Positions 1 through 7,708 of a stretch of DNA of 42,875 nt are shown here, one piece after another (within the stretch, counting starts at the first letter, position 1; every line of letters begins with the position of its first letter). The stretch covers positions 2,814 to 45,688 of the forward strand of contig NYZI01000015.1 of NCBI GenBank assembly GCA_002687115.1, given 5' to 3'. The stretch comes from Cyanobium sp. ARS6 (GTDB lineage: Bacteria; Cyanobacteriota; Cyanobacteriia; PCC-6307; Cyanobiaceae). A program made the translations under genes and the position numbers. The notes beneath the pieces are model-generated. The model did no database searches, was not told the origin of the DNA, and saw nothing but the letters and a program-made list of their open reading frames with translations.

Positions 1-554
1 GCGCATTCGGGCAGCCAGATGCCCAGAGGTCTCTCTCCCAGCAATCTGTGGTGCTCTCTGACGGCAGTTCGCAACTGAGCGCGCACAACCTCCGGGTGCT
101 CTCTCAGCAGCGGCAGATACCCATGGGTCGCCCCGCAGGTGAGCAGATCGAGAACGCCCTGACGCTGGAGTTCTGAGAAGCGTGGAATCAGGTCGCCGTC
201 ACAGCGTTGCCAGGCTGCGAGGTGGCGCCGGAAGCTGCTGCTCAGATGCTCAGCTGCCGCTCGTCGGTCAGCCGGCGCCTGCTGCAACAGGGTGAGGCGT
301 GCCTGGATCCAGTTAGGGAACCGCTGTCTGAGTGTCGGATCTGTCAGAAGTGACAGCAGGGTCGGCGACAACCCCATGGTCAGCTGTGGGCTTTGTCGCG
401 GATCTGCAGCCGCCTGTTCGAGAGTCTCAAGCAGGGGTAGATAGCACTCGATCAGGGCCTGGAAGAACCAGTCCTCTTCGAGCGAGTGAGCGTCCGCGCC
501 GCGGACGTACGGCAGATGGGCGTGCAGAACAAGAGCCAGTGCCCCTTTGGCCAC
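1..554 (-). CDS. GH57 glycoside hydrolase, 1,4-alpha-glucan branching enzyme-like (3' part cut off)
   Basis: The visible N-terminal 184 residues carry three conserved GH57 regions in order: HAHLPYVRG near the N-terminus, the GATHGYLPLL segment (CSR-2), and GIWLPEC at the window edge. The glutamate of WLPEC falls at residue 183, the position of the nucleophile in the archaeal branching enzyme TK1436. Members of this DUF1957/GH57 group make or remodel alpha-1,6 branches in cytosolic glycogen. The start is taken as GTG at 554 because an in-frame stop lies a few codons upstream and the HAHLP motif begins about ten residues in. The gene is divergent from leuA. The C-terminal domains lie outside the window, so branching enzyme versus another GH57 activity cannot be settled. 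Confidence 0.85.
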   Translation of the reverse strand, partial: MAKGALALVLHAHLPYVRGADAHSLEEDWFFQALIECYLPLLETLEQAAADPRQSPQLTMGLSPTLLSLLTDPTLRQRFPNWIQARLTLLQQAPADRRAAAEHLSSSFRRHLAAWQRCDGDLIPRFSELQRQGVLDLLTCGATHGYLPLLREHPEVVRAQLRTAVREHHRLLGERPLGIWLPEC

Positions 555-683
555 TTTTCCGTCCCATCAACGGTGTGAATGTACCGGGATTCCTGGCGTG
601 ATCTACAGGATTGGCCATGGCTGACTCGCTTAGAATGTGCTTACCCATAGTCATTCCGACTAAATCGCGTCGAGGCTTCCGCC

Positions 684-2306
684 ATGGCCCACGACCCAGG
701 CCGCGTTCTGATCTTCGACACCACCCTCAGGGATGGTGAACAATCTCCGGGAGCCAGTCTCAACCTTGAGGAAAAACTGGCGATCGCGCAGCAGCTGGCA
801 AGACTGGGTGTTGATGTCATCGAAGCGGGCTTCCCCTTCGCCAGCCAGGGTGATTTCGCGGCTGTCCACCGCATCGCCCAGCAGGTCGGAGGTGAACACG
901 GGCCGGTGATCTGCGGGCTGTCCCGGGCGTCGAGAGGCGACATCAAAGCCTGCGCGGAAGCTTTGGCTCCTGCCCCACGAAGGCGCATCCACACCTTTAT
1001 TGCCACCAGTGACATTCACCTAGAGCACAAACTGCGCAAAAGCCGCAAGGAGGTGCTTGCCATCGTCCCCGACATGGTGGCCTATGCCCATTCTCTGGTC
1101 GATGACGTTGAGTTCTCCTGCGAAGACGCAGGTCGCAGTGATCCGGAATTTCTTTACGAGGTCATCGAGGCAGCGATTGCTGCCGGCGCCACCACCATCA
1201 ACATTCCTGACACGGTCGGCTACACCACACCGACTGAATTCGGTGAGCTGATCGCGGGCATTGACCGCCATGTCCCCAACATCGGTGATGCGGTGTTGTC
1301 AGTTCATGGTCACAACGATCTCGGTCTTGCCGTTGCCAATTTCCTGGAATCCGTCAAGAACGGTGCCCGACAGCTCGAATGCACGATCAACGGCATTGGT
1401 GAGCGAGCCGGTAATGCTGCTCTTGAAGAATTGGTGATGGCGTTGCATGTGCGCCGCCGCTACTTCAACCCCTTCTTCGGGCGGGATGCGGATTCGCCGA
1501 CTCCGCTCACCGCGGTGCGAACAGAGGAGATCACCAAAACCTCACGTCTCGTTTCCAATCTCACCGGCATGGTGGTGCAGCCCAACAAGGCGATCGTGGG
1601 CGCCAACGCATTTGCCCATGAATCAGGGATCCATCAGGATGGCGTGCTCAAGAACCGGCTGACCTACGAAATCGTGGATGCCCGCACGGTGGGACTCACT
1701 GACAACCGCATTTCCCTGGGCAAGCTCAGTGGTCGCAGTGCCGTGCGCGCGCGCCTTGAAGAGCTGGGTTATGACCTCAGCCGAGAAGATCTTGATGATG
1801 CTTTCGCTCGTTTCAAGGATCTTGCTGATCGCAAACGTGAAATCACCGACCGTGACCTCGAAGCCATTGTCAGCGAGCAGGTGCAGCAGCCGGAGGCCCG
1901 CTATCAGCTCAAACTGGTTCAGGTGAGCTGCGGCAGCAGCCTCAGCCCAACCGCCACCGTCACCCTGGCGGATGAAGATGGCAAAGAGCAGACCATGGCA
2001 TCCATCGGCACCGGTCCTGTGGATGCTGTGTGCCAGGCGCTTAACGCCCTGGCTGGGGAGCCCAATGAGCTGGTGGAGTTCTCCGTGAAATCTGTGACCG
2101 AGGGCATTGATGCCATCGGAGAGGTGACCATCAGGCTCAGACGCGACGGCGAGTTGTATTCAGGCCATTCCGCAGACACGGATGTGGTCGTGGCCGCGGC
2201 CCAGGCTTTCGTCAATGCTCTCAATCGTCTGGTGGCTGGGTCTGCACAACCGGCCTTGCATCCTCAGAGGGATGCCGCACCTCTTGATGCCCGACCCACA
2301 CTCTGA
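684..2306 (+). CDS. leuA: 2-isopropylmalate synthase
   Basis: It catalyses the first committed step of leucine synthesis, condensing acetyl-CoA with 2-oxoisovalerate in the cytosol. The 540 residues match the long bacterial LeuA form. [12 protein letters not shown] lies at residues 12-23, and the metal-binding HGHNDLG motif places histidines at 208 and 210. Roughly residues 390-520 form the C-terminal regulatory domain, where leucine feedback normally acts. The ATG at 684 is supported by the motif lying immediately downstream. A TAGAAT box at 631-636 is a possible -10 element, but no convincing -35 is visible. The ABC permease follows 4 bp after the stop, suggesting co-transcription. Confidence 0.97.
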   Translation: MAHDPGRVLIFDTTLRDGEQSPGASLNLEEKLAIAQQLARLGVDVIEAGFPFASQGDFAAVHRIAQQVGGEHGPVICGLSRASRGDIKACAEALAPAPRRRIHTFIATSDIHLEHKLRKSRKEVLAIVPDMVAYAHSLVDDVEFSCEDAGRSDPEFLYEVIEAAIAAGATTINIPDTVGYTTPTEFGELIAGIDRHVPNIGDAVLSVHGHNDLGLAVANFLESVKNGARQLECTINGIGERAGNAALEELVMALHVRRRYFNPFFGRDADSPTPLTAVRTEEITKTSRLVSNLTGMVVQPNKAIVGANAFAHESGIHQDGVLKNRLTYEIVDARTVGLTDNRISLGKLSGRSAVRARLEELGYDLSREDLDDAFARFKDLADRKREITDRDLEAIVSEQVQQPEARYQLKLVQVSCGSSLSPTATVTLADEDGKEQTMASIGTGPVDAVCQALNALAGEPNELVEFSVKSVTEGIDAIGEVTIRLRRDGELYSGHSADTDVVVAAAQAFVNALNRLVAGSAQPALHPQRDAAPLDARPTL

Positions 2307-2310
2307 GCTG

Positions 2311-3171
2311 ATGCCCTCCTCAGTTACCCGAGCCTCGGCTGACAAGTCTGGGCTTCGTGCCGGGGCGTTACTGCAGCTGCTGCTGCTGATTGTGCTTGCC
2401 CTAGTGGTGCTCGTTCCCCTTCTTTGGCTGGTCAGTACATCTCTCAAGGGTCCCGCCGAGGACATCTTCACCAGTCCTCCGGCCCTGTTGCCCTCGCAAC
2501 CCAGCTTTGATGCGTACGGACGGTTGTTTCGAGACAATCCGCTGGGGATTTATCTATTCAATAGCACAGTGGTCAGCCTGCTGGCTGTGGTGGCCAATCT
2601 CCTGTTCTGTTCTCTCGCCGCCTACCCACTGGCGCGCATGCGCTTTGCAGGGCGTGGCTTGGTTCTGGGCCTCGTTGTCGCCACCATCCTCATCCCGTTT
2701 CAGGTGGTGATGATCCCCTTGTATCTGCTGATGGTGCAGCTGGGTCTTCGCAACACCCTGATGGCTCTAGTGATTCCACAGGCCGCCACTGCTTTTGGCC
2801 TTTATCTCCTTCGCCAGAGCTTTCTCGGTGTTCCTGCCGAGCTGGAAGAAGCCTCACGCATGGATGGCTGCAGCAAGCTCGGTGAGTGGTGGAACGTGAT
2901 GATTCCAGCCGCGCGAGCTGATCTGATCACGCTGGCGATGTTCGTGTTCATCGGCACCTGGAGCGATTTTCTCTGGCCACTGGTGATCCTCGATGAACCC
3001 CAGCTGTTCACGCTGCCTCTGGGGCTTCAGCAGCTGGCCAGCAGTTTTTCCCTCGATTGGAGAATCGTGGCCGCAGGATCTGTGGTTTCGATTCTTCCTG
3101 TGCTGCTGCTGTTCATTCTTCTGCAGCGCTTCATTCTTCCAAGTGCCAGCGGAGATGCCGTCAAGGGCTGA
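2311..3171 (+). CDS. Carbohydrate ABC transporter permease (MalG type, CUT1)
   Basis: This is an inner-membrane permease subunit of a sugar-type ABC importer. About six hydrophobic segments are visible, starting with a helix rich in Leu/Val near the N-terminus. The cytoplasmic EAA loop reads EEASRMDGCSKLGEWWNVMIP-like, with the expected EA...G spacing, and contacts the ATPase. The 286-residue length is normal for MalG/LacG homologues. I use ATG 2311, 4 bp after the leuA stop; an in-frame ATG at 2287 overlapping leuA is possible. No second permease, binding protein or ATPase gene is beside it, so its partners must be encoded elsewhere. Substrate is unknown; glucosylglycerol or a disaccharide are guesses from the family. 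Confidence 0.88.
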   Translation: MPSSVTRASADKSGLRAGALLQLLLLIVLALVVLVPLLWLVSTSLKGPAEDIFTSPPALLPSQPSFDAYGRLFRDNPLGIYLFNSTVVSLLAVVANLLFCSLAAYPLARMRFAGRGLVLGLVVATILIPFQVVMIPLYLLMVQLGLRNTLMALVIPQAATAFGLYLLRQSFLGVPAELEEASRMDGCSKLGEWWNVMIPAARADLITLAMFVFIGTWSDFLWPLVILDEPQLFTLPLGLQQLASSFSLDWRIVAAGSVVSILPVLLLFILLQRFILPSASGDAVKG

Positions 3172-3186
3172 TTAGGGCTGAGCAGT

Positions 3187-3612
3187 TCAAGGCTGATCCG
3201 AGGAAGGTCGTCCCAACGAAGGCCTTCCCAAGGAAGGGACGTTGGGTGGTGCTGTGGGCTCGATGTCACGCTCCTGCTGATGGCCTCCCTCGTGCTCGGA
3301 GGGGAATGGAGTCTCGAGCCTGTTCCAGAGAGACCGTTCGCGATCGCTGGATGCACGCTGCCAACTTTCCAGGTTGGTGATTTTCCTCTGCAACGCCTGT
3401 TGTCGTGTTTGCAGAGCTCCGAGTTGCTGTTCAATCAGTTCTCGGTTGTCTTCCCTGTCTCGCAGCTCCAGCCCCTCAAGTTTGTCGAGCTGTTTTACCA
3501 GTTCCTGGATGGTGCTGCTCTGTTGCTGCAGAGATTGCCAGAGAACAATGAACAGCACCAGCAGGAATGGAAATCCAGCTGCGGGGATGATGATCCAGAG
3601 GCGCTCCCGCAT
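3187..3612 (-). CDS. Single-pass membrane protein with coiled coil
   Basis: I do not recognise a named family. The 141-residue product starts with a basic MRERLW, then one strongly hydrophobic helix (about residues 6-25), then about 60 residues of Gln/Glu/Lys/Leu-rich sequence that should form a coiled coil, and a Pro-rich tail with a short internal repeat (SLGRP twice). This suggests an N-in membrane anchor with a soluble coiled-coil domain. ATG 3612 is preferred over an upstream ATG at 3693 because the longer form would overlap the preceding gene, and an AGAGAG purine stretch precedes 3612. It lies 16 bp downstream of the exported-protein gene on the same strand. Confidence 0.6.
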   Translation of the reverse strand: MRERLWIIIPAAGFPFLLVLFIVLWQSLQQQSSTIQELVKQLDKLEGLELRDREDNRELIEQQLGALQTRQQALQRKITNLESWQRASSDRERSLWNRLETPFPSEHEGGHQQERDIEPTAPPNVPSLGRPSLGRPSSDQP

Positions 3613-3628
3613 TGCTCTCTGCCCTGCT

Positions 3629-4105
3629 TCAGTTGCAGCCCTGAACGGAAATGCGATAGCTGAAACCTGTTGAGCTGGGATCGCTGCCGGCACCGATCTT
3701 GAAGTTCACCTGGCTCACCTGTTTGCCCTGGGGAACAGAGAACGGTCCGAACTCCTTGCCGGTGCCGATCGGTGGTCGCATGGATTCCTTCACGATCCGC
3801 AGATTGCTGCCATCGGTGAACTTCAGGAATGCTTCAACGGGATAGGTGCCGCTGGCTGTGGAGTCAGCGGTGAAGAAAAGCTTGAAACTGCTGTATGGAG
3901 CATCGACAGCGAAGTCCGTGTTCCAGTTGGTGCGCCCGATCAGCTTCTCTCTGCTGACCCGTTTTTTGACGATGTTGCTACTGCCGTCGCCGCCGACCGG
4001 GGGCAGAAAGTTACAGCCAGCCTGTGACGCTGACACTCCGGCTTCAAGGCTGATCAGGCCAGCACTGAGCCCGAGCAGAGCAGTCATGAAACTGGTGGTC
4101 CTCAT
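3629..4105 (-). CDS. Exported small protein, unknown function
   Basis: The 158-residue product begins MRTTSFMTALLGLS followed by a hydrophobic stretch and small residues (VSASQA), a plausible Sec signal peptide, so the mature part is likely periplasmic or outer-membrane associated. The mature part is rich in Thr, Ser, Phe and Gly and has a cysteine just after the predicted cleavage region and another at the extreme C-terminus, which could pair. No enzyme motif is visible. I chose ATG 4105 because it places the signal peptide at the N-terminus; an in-frame ATG at 4222 would add a hydrophilic leader. It is divergent from the Nif11-type gene and upstream of the coiled-coil membrane protein on the same strand. 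Confidence 0.6.
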   Translation of the reverse strand: MRTTSFMTALLGLSAGLISLEAGVSASQAGCNFLPPVGGDGSSNIVKKRVSREKLIGRTNWNTDFAVDAPYSSFKLFFTADSTASGTYPVEAFLKFTDGSNLRIVKESMRPPIGTGKEFGPFSVPQGKQVSQVNFKIGAGSDPSSTGFSYRISVQGCN

Positions 4106-4180
4106 GGTCTTGAAAAGTCCTTCGCGATGTCTAGCAATGGTCTGGTGGAATGGAATTGTGATCGCTGTGCGCTGCTGTTC

Positions 4181-4426
4181 ATGTCCCTTCAGGATCTCGA
4201 TACCCTTCTCAAGCAACGCCATCAGGAACGGGAGCTGGCAGAGCGCCTCTCGGCGCCGGTGTCAGTGGAAACCCTGATCGAGCTTGGCCGTGAGCGCGGA
4301 CTTTCCATCACAGAAAACGACGTGATCAGTGCTCAGTTGAGGGAAGATTCCGAAGCTCCATCAGAAGAGTTGCAAAGGCGGATGGCTGATGAGTCCAGGC
4401 GCCTCAGGCATTTCATCCAGGGTTGA
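4181..4426 (+). CDS. Nif11-domain small protein
   Basis: The 81-residue product opens MSLQDLDTLLKQ and continues with two amphipathic helices and a LIELGRERGLSI segment, the layout of the Nif11/N11P domain (leader-like helical domain abundant in picocyanobacteria). Classical N11P precursors end the leader in a Gly-Gly type site followed by a Cys/Ser/Thr core. Here the C-terminal third is charged, has no cysteine and no Gly-Gly, so it is probably not a lanthipeptide precursor. ATG 4181 is chosen because it gives the canonical MSL start; an in-frame ATG at 4127 would add a CxxC-containing 18-residue extension. No modification enzyme or transporter is nearby. The function of stand-alone Nif11 proteins is unknown. 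Confidence 0.65.
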   Translation: MSLQDLDTLLKQRHQERELAERLSAPVSVETLIELGRERGLSITENDVISAQLREDSEAPSEELQRRMADESRRLRHFIQG

Positions 4427-4453
4427 TTGGTCATCAACTGATTGGTTGTCAAT
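4424..4453. repeat. Two tandem imperfect 15-bp repeats
   Basis: The units TGATTGGTCATCAAC (4424-4438) and TGATTGGTTGTCAAT (4439-4453) differ at three positions. The first unit begins in the stop codon of the Nif11-type gene. The repeat could arise by slippage or be a protein-binding site; nothing else supports a role. Confidence 0.6.
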
Positions 4454-4531
4454 TGATGGAGAGTTTGTGCGGATAAAGCGATTAGGTACTGACCTGAACG
4501 GTGGCTTTGAGCGGACTGAATCTCAACTCCT

Positions 4532-4741
4532 TCAAACCATCTTCACGACATCGGGAGTTTGTCCAAACACTTCACCGATCCAGAGTGCATGAGTCACAGC
4601 TCCTTCGTGAGAGTGAAATTCCCATGCTGATTCCGCGCTGGAGCTGCGTTCAATCTCCTGGCTTTCGTCGTTGATTCGCAGGTAATGACCGGTGTTTGCG
4701 AAACGCAGAACATACCGCTCAAGGAGTGATGATCTCATCAT
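4532..4741 (-). CDS. Small conserved-looking protein, unknown function
   Basis: The 69-residue product starts MMRSSLLERYVLRFANTG and continues as a soluble, mixed alpha/beta-like sequence with no signal peptide or membrane segment. A purine-rich GAGA lies about five bases before the ATG, and amino-acid use resembles a real protein rather than an antisense artefact. I recognise no domain. The opposite-strand reading frame overlapping it (4389-4592) looks artefactual. It is convergent with the Nif11-type gene. Confidence 0.5.
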   Translation of the reverse strand: MMRSSLLERYVLRFANTGHYLRINDESQEIERSSSAESAWEFHSHEGAVTHALWIGEVFGQTPDVVKMV

Positions 4742-4800
4742 GATTCTCTGCGAGTCCTGAACTCTGCCTAGCCAGCCTTGTGCAGTTGGTGACGATGACT

Positions 4801-5271
4801 TCAGCTTTTCGTGGGTTTTCCTTTTCCTGATTGATTATCCGCGTCCTGATATCGGCTGCTTCGAACCCAGATCAGGGGTTGCTGCAAGGTGATAGTGAAT
4901 TGAAAGCCCCCGTTGCGGAACCAGCTCTCTTCGGCCGGCGCGATCAGACAGGGTTGGAGTTGCCAGCTTTGCCGGAGGTAGGTCTCAATCAGCGCCTGTT
5001 CGGGGGGGGCATCCTGCTGCCAGTGCACAAGCGCCAGCTCCAGCGTGCTTGATTGAAGTGTGGCGATCCTGCCGAGAGGACCGGCATCCTGATCAACCTC
5101 CACCCTCTCCTCGATGGTCTCCTTTGCAACGAACAGGCGCAGAACGCTTTTGGTGCCGCGTCCATCGAGGCAGTATTTGTTGAGATAAAGCCGTCTTGCT
5201 CGTGCGAAAAGAGGTGCGGGAGCGTTGCTCAGCAGCGCTGAGTAGGCGTCCGTGAGAGTTTGACTTGGCAT
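4801..5271 (-). CDS. Conserved hypothetical protein
   Basis: The 156-residue soluble product begins MPSQTLTDAYSALLSNAP and has no signal peptide, membrane helix or catalytic motif that I recognise. It contains LYLNKYCLDGRGTKSVLRLF and a central hydrophobic beta-rich part, and ends in a charged tail. ATG 5271 is preferred over an ATG at 5358, because the longer version would run through the short divergent region before the next gene and adds a low-quality leader. It is divergent from the 92-residue gene starting at 5357, leaving 85 bp for promoters. Function unknown. Confidence 0.55.
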   Translation of the reverse strand: MPSQTLTDAYSALLSNAPAPLFARARRLYLNKYCLDGRGTKSVLRLFVAKETIEERVEVDQDAGPLGRIATLQSSTLELALVHWQQDAPPEQALIETYLRQSWQLQPCLIAPAEESWFRNGGFQFTITLQQPLIWVRSSRYQDADNQSGKGKPTKS

Positions 5272-5356
5272 CGCGCGAGGATGGCTGGGCAAACGGTCCG
5301 GGTTGGCGCGCCACTCTGCGCCGTGGAACACTGTAGACAGATGCAAAAGTGGTCCC

Positions 5357-5635
5357 ATGCCTGAGCCCGGCTGCCCCCTGTACAGGCTCGTGGCATTGGA
5401 CGGTCAGCCGCATCCGGTGCTGGACGCACCCTATGAATCCATTGCTGCTGCGGAAGCTGCGGCCAATCGCTGGTGTGCTGGGCAAGGGCGTTCGATGTCG
5501 GTCGTCCAGCGTGGGATTGCCCTTGAAGTGCAAACCCGCTGCGGGGAATGGCGCACCCTCGGATATCCGAGCGCCTGCCTTCTGGGGTCGGATCCGTCAG
5601 CGCTTGCATCCCAGCCTGATCCCGTTCGACCATGA
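5357..5635 (+). CDS. Small conserved hypothetical protein
   Basis: The 92-residue product begins MPEPGCPLYRLVALDG and contains an alpha-helical AAAEAAANRWC segment followed by a beta-rich part (ALEVQTRCGEWRTLGYP). It is soluble with no recognisable active site. ATG 5357 is chosen since an upstream in-frame ATG at 5303 adds a poor leader reaching toward the divergent gene. The next gene starts 22 bp after its stop on the same strand. No function can be assigned. Confidence 0.55.
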   Translation: MPEPGCPLYRLVALDGQPHPVLDAPYESIAAAEAAANRWCAGQGRSMSVVQRGIALEVQTRCGEWRTLGYPSACLLGSDPSALASQPDPVRP

Positions 5636-5656
5636 GCGGAACTGGATGAGCGACTG

Positions 5657-5956
5657 GTGCGGGTAAGTGTTGATCTTTGTCTGGTCCCGCTGGGTCTGGG
5701 TGTGTCGCTGGGGCCTTCCATCGCCTTGTGTCAGGAGGTGATCAAGTCCTCGGGGCTGGACCATCAGCTCGGGCCTGATGGCACTGCCATCGAGGGAGAG
5801 TGGGATCAGGTCTTCGCCTGTGTTAGGGCATGCCATGAGCGTCTTCATCAGGAGGGAGTGCAGCGGATTCACGCCACGCTTCGTGTCAACACGCGCATTG
5901 ATCGCAACCAGTCCTTTCGCGACAAGGTGGACAGCGTGAAACGCCTCATGCCGTGA
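5657..5956 (+). CDS. MTH1187/YkoF-type thiamine-binding family protein
   Basis: The 99-residue product has the MTH1187-family pattern: an N-terminal strand VSVDLCLVPLG, a GLGVSLGPSIA segment, a helix, LGPDGTAIEGEWDQVFACVRACHERL, and a final strand RIHATLRVNTRID. Family members fold as ferredoxin-like tetramers and some bind thiamine or related compounds; no enzymatic role is established. The start is GTG 5657, with GGATGAG a suitable distance upstream. It follows the 92-residue gene closely. The ligand in this organism is unknown. Confidence 0.78.
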   Translation: MRVSVDLCLVPLGLGVSLGPSIALCQEVIKSSGLDHQLGPDGTAIEGEWDQVFACVRACHERLHQEGVQRIHATLRVNTRIDRNQSFRDKVDSVKRLMP

Positions 5957-5998
5957 ATTCCGGCGACAGGGATGCCAATTCGGTCCAGCGTGTCTTGA

Positions 5999-6577
5999 AT
6001 GAGACCAGGAACTGGAGGTGTTGGTTTGCTGGGTCTGGCTCCGTTGGGTCGTGCGCGTTCTTTCGCTGTTCTTGCGCTGACCCTGGTTGCTCCATTCCTC
6101 TCCGGGTCATCGAAAGCTGAGACCTGGGATCGGATTGGAACCTATGCCGCTCTGATCCGCCAGGCGGGGACCCACACCCTTGTGGCCAAGGATTGTCCGT
6201 CCGCACTTCTGGGTGCCTTTCATGCACCTCGCAATGCTCTGCTGATCTGTGCCAACAACATCGCGGATGACCCAAGGCAGGTCTGGGTTGTTCTGGCCCA
6301 CGAGTCAGCACATGTCATGCAGCATTGTCATGGTGGACATCTGCTCGCGGATCACCAGGTCGGCAACGCTCTTGCGCGCATCGAGGCTCAATCCAAAACG
6401 ACGTTTCAGGAACTGCGTCTCTATCACCAGTCACAGCGTCGGGATGAAATCGAGGCACGTCTTGTGCAAGGGATGCCCCCCGACGAAGTTGAAGCACTCT
6501 TTCGCAGTTTCTGTGCTGAACGCCTGAGTCCCCGCAGGGTGGTGCAGCCTCCTGATGCTCCTGTGTCTCCACGCTGA
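5999..6577 (+). CDS. Exported HExxH protein, putative metallopeptidase
   Basis: The 192-residue product has a hydrophobic export-type segment (about residues 20-35) ending SGSSKAE, so it is probably secreted or membrane-tethered in the periplasm. The mature part contains HESAH at residues 101-105, the HExxH zinc signature, within a hydrophobic VVLAHESAHVMQH helix. Downstream RRDEIEAR (148-154) offers Glu150 or Glu152 as a third zinc ligand, similar to the ExxAD element of M48 peptidases but with Arg where Asp is usual. The protein is short for a full zincin. Four or more cysteines could form disulfides. Metal binding is inferred, not shown. Confidence 0.6.
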   Translation: MRPGTGGVGLLGLAPLGRARSFAVLALTLVAPFLSGSSKAETWDRIGTYAALIRQAGTHTLVAKDCPSALLGAFHAPRNALLICANNIADDPRQVWVVLAHESAHVMQHCHGGHLLADHQVGNALARIEAQSKTTFQELRLYHQSQRRDEIEARLVQGMPPDEVEALFRSFCAERLSPRRVVQPPDAPVSPR

Positions 6578-6634
6578 GCCGGTTCAACAGGTGGTCCATG
6601 GACCGTACGGTGTGATGGTGTCTGGCATTTCTCA

Positions 6635-7036
6635 ATGGGTCCTCGGCTCAACGGCTACTGGTTGATGACCTGGCTAGGCCTGGTGGCCAACCTGATCGCT
6701 CTCCCTGTGATTGGCCTTCTGGCCTTTCGTGAGGGAGCCTCCTCCGGCATCGCCATCACCAACATCACCCTCGCTTTCTCCCTGGCGTGGCCCGCTGCGA
6801 TCGTGGGCATCGTGGCTTCGGCAGGCCTGCTGGCGCAACGGCGCTGGGGGGTGATTCTGGCCATCGTTGCCCTGTCGATGAGCCTTGCAGGGGCCATCCC
6901 CTACGGACTTGTTCGCCTGGTTCTCGGGCTTGAACCGCAGACCATGGGGCTGGGACCTGTCCTGCTCGGGTTGATCAACGTGCTGGCGCTGATCTATTGG
7001 TGTCGTCCAGCCCATCGGCGTGGCGTCAGGCTTTGA
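6635..7036 (+). CDS. Small multi-pass membrane protein
   Basis: The 133-residue product is mostly hydrophobic with four likely transmembrane helices (about residues 11-30, 40-65, 70-95 and 104-122) and a short basic C-terminus. No transporter or enzyme motif is visible. The start could also be the Met at residue 11. The stop overlaps the proposed GTG start of the following pseudouridine synthase by 17 bp, which suggests co-transcription, although an internal start for that gene would remove the overlap. A 12-bp palindrome (GGTCCATGGACC, 6593-6604) lies upstream. Function unknown. Confidence 0.6.
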   Translation: MGPRLNGYWLMTWLGLVANLIALPVIGLLAFREGASSGIAITNITLAFSLAWPAAIVGIVASAGLLAQRRWGVILAIVALSMSLAGAIPYGLVRLVLGLEPQTMGLGPVLLGLINVLALIYWCRPAHRRGVRL

Positions 7037-7691
7037 AGGATTGGCAGCAGCCATCCCTCAGCTTGCAGGTTGTTCGCTCATGCTCGAGCATCCGCAGTAT
7101 CTGGTGGTCGAGAAGCCATCAGGTCTCTTGAGTCAGCCGGGGCTTGGATCCCACCAAAACGATTCCCTGATCACCCGACTTCAGCGTTGTTGCCCAGAGC
7201 TTCGCTTGGTGCATCGCCTCGATCGGGACACGTCAGGACTCATTCTTGTGGCCAGAAATCAAGGCAGTCTTCGTTGTCTCAGTGCTTTGTTTGAAGCCCG
7301 CCAAGTGCAAAAGCTTTATCTCGCTGATGTGATCAGGCCTTTGTCAGGGAGGAGAGGGCGCATTCAACTCCCTCTGGCCAGGCTGCAGCGCCTTCCACCA
7401 GTGTATGGACCGCATCCGGGGGGCAAGCCTTCTTTCACGTTATGGCGTAAGTGGTCACCGGACGGCGACTGCAGGCGTCTGTGGTTGCGACCTCTGACTG
7501 GTCGTTCCCATCAGTTGCGGGCTCATCTTGCTGCTGTTGGAGCCCCCATCTGCGCAGACCCCATCTACTCAGCATGCAACGATCCCGGTCCGATGCATCT
7601 TCACGCTCATGCGCTGAGTTTCCGGGACCCCTTCGATCACCGACGCGTTCGTGTGCGTTCTGAACTGCCAATCTGGGCTCAGCCGGACTGA
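7020..7691 (+). CDS. RluA-family RNA pseudouridine synthase
   Basis: The product isomerises uridine to pseudouridine in rRNA or tRNA. The family signature HRLDRDTSG lies at residues 65-73 with the catalytic aspartate at 68, and YLVVEKPSGLL near residue 27 and TGRSHQLRAHLAAVG later match RluA-fold strands. No S4 domain is present, as in the short RluA/TruC-like forms. GTG 7020 gives 223 residues and overlaps the previous gene; ATG 7080 (MLEHPQYLVV) gives 203 residues and is equally plausible, since homology only starts there. The target uridine cannot be deduced. It is convergent with pgpH, 17 bp apart. Confidence 0.85.
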   Translation: MASGFEGLAAAIPQLAGCSLMLEHPQYLVVEKPSGLLSQPGLGSHQNDSLITRLQRCCPELRLVHRLDRDTSGLILVARNQGSLRCLSALFEARQVQKLYLADVIRPLSGRRGRIQLPLARLQRLPPVYGPHPGGKPSFTLWRKWSPDGDCRRLWLRPLTGRSHQLRAHLAAVGAPICADPIYSACNDPGPMHLHAHALSFRDPFDHRRVRVRSELPIWAQPD

Positions 7692-7708
7692 GTTTAGGCG
7701 GACTGAGT

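Noticed and set aside
4181-4426. Reading of the Nif11-type gene as a lanthipeptide precursor
   Set aside because: No Gly-Gly site and no cysteine in the C-terminal part, and no modification gene nearby.
4389-4592. Plus-strand 67-codon frame after the Nif11-type gene
   Set aside because: It overlaps the Nif11-type gene and the better supported minus-strand gene and has no ribosome-binding site.
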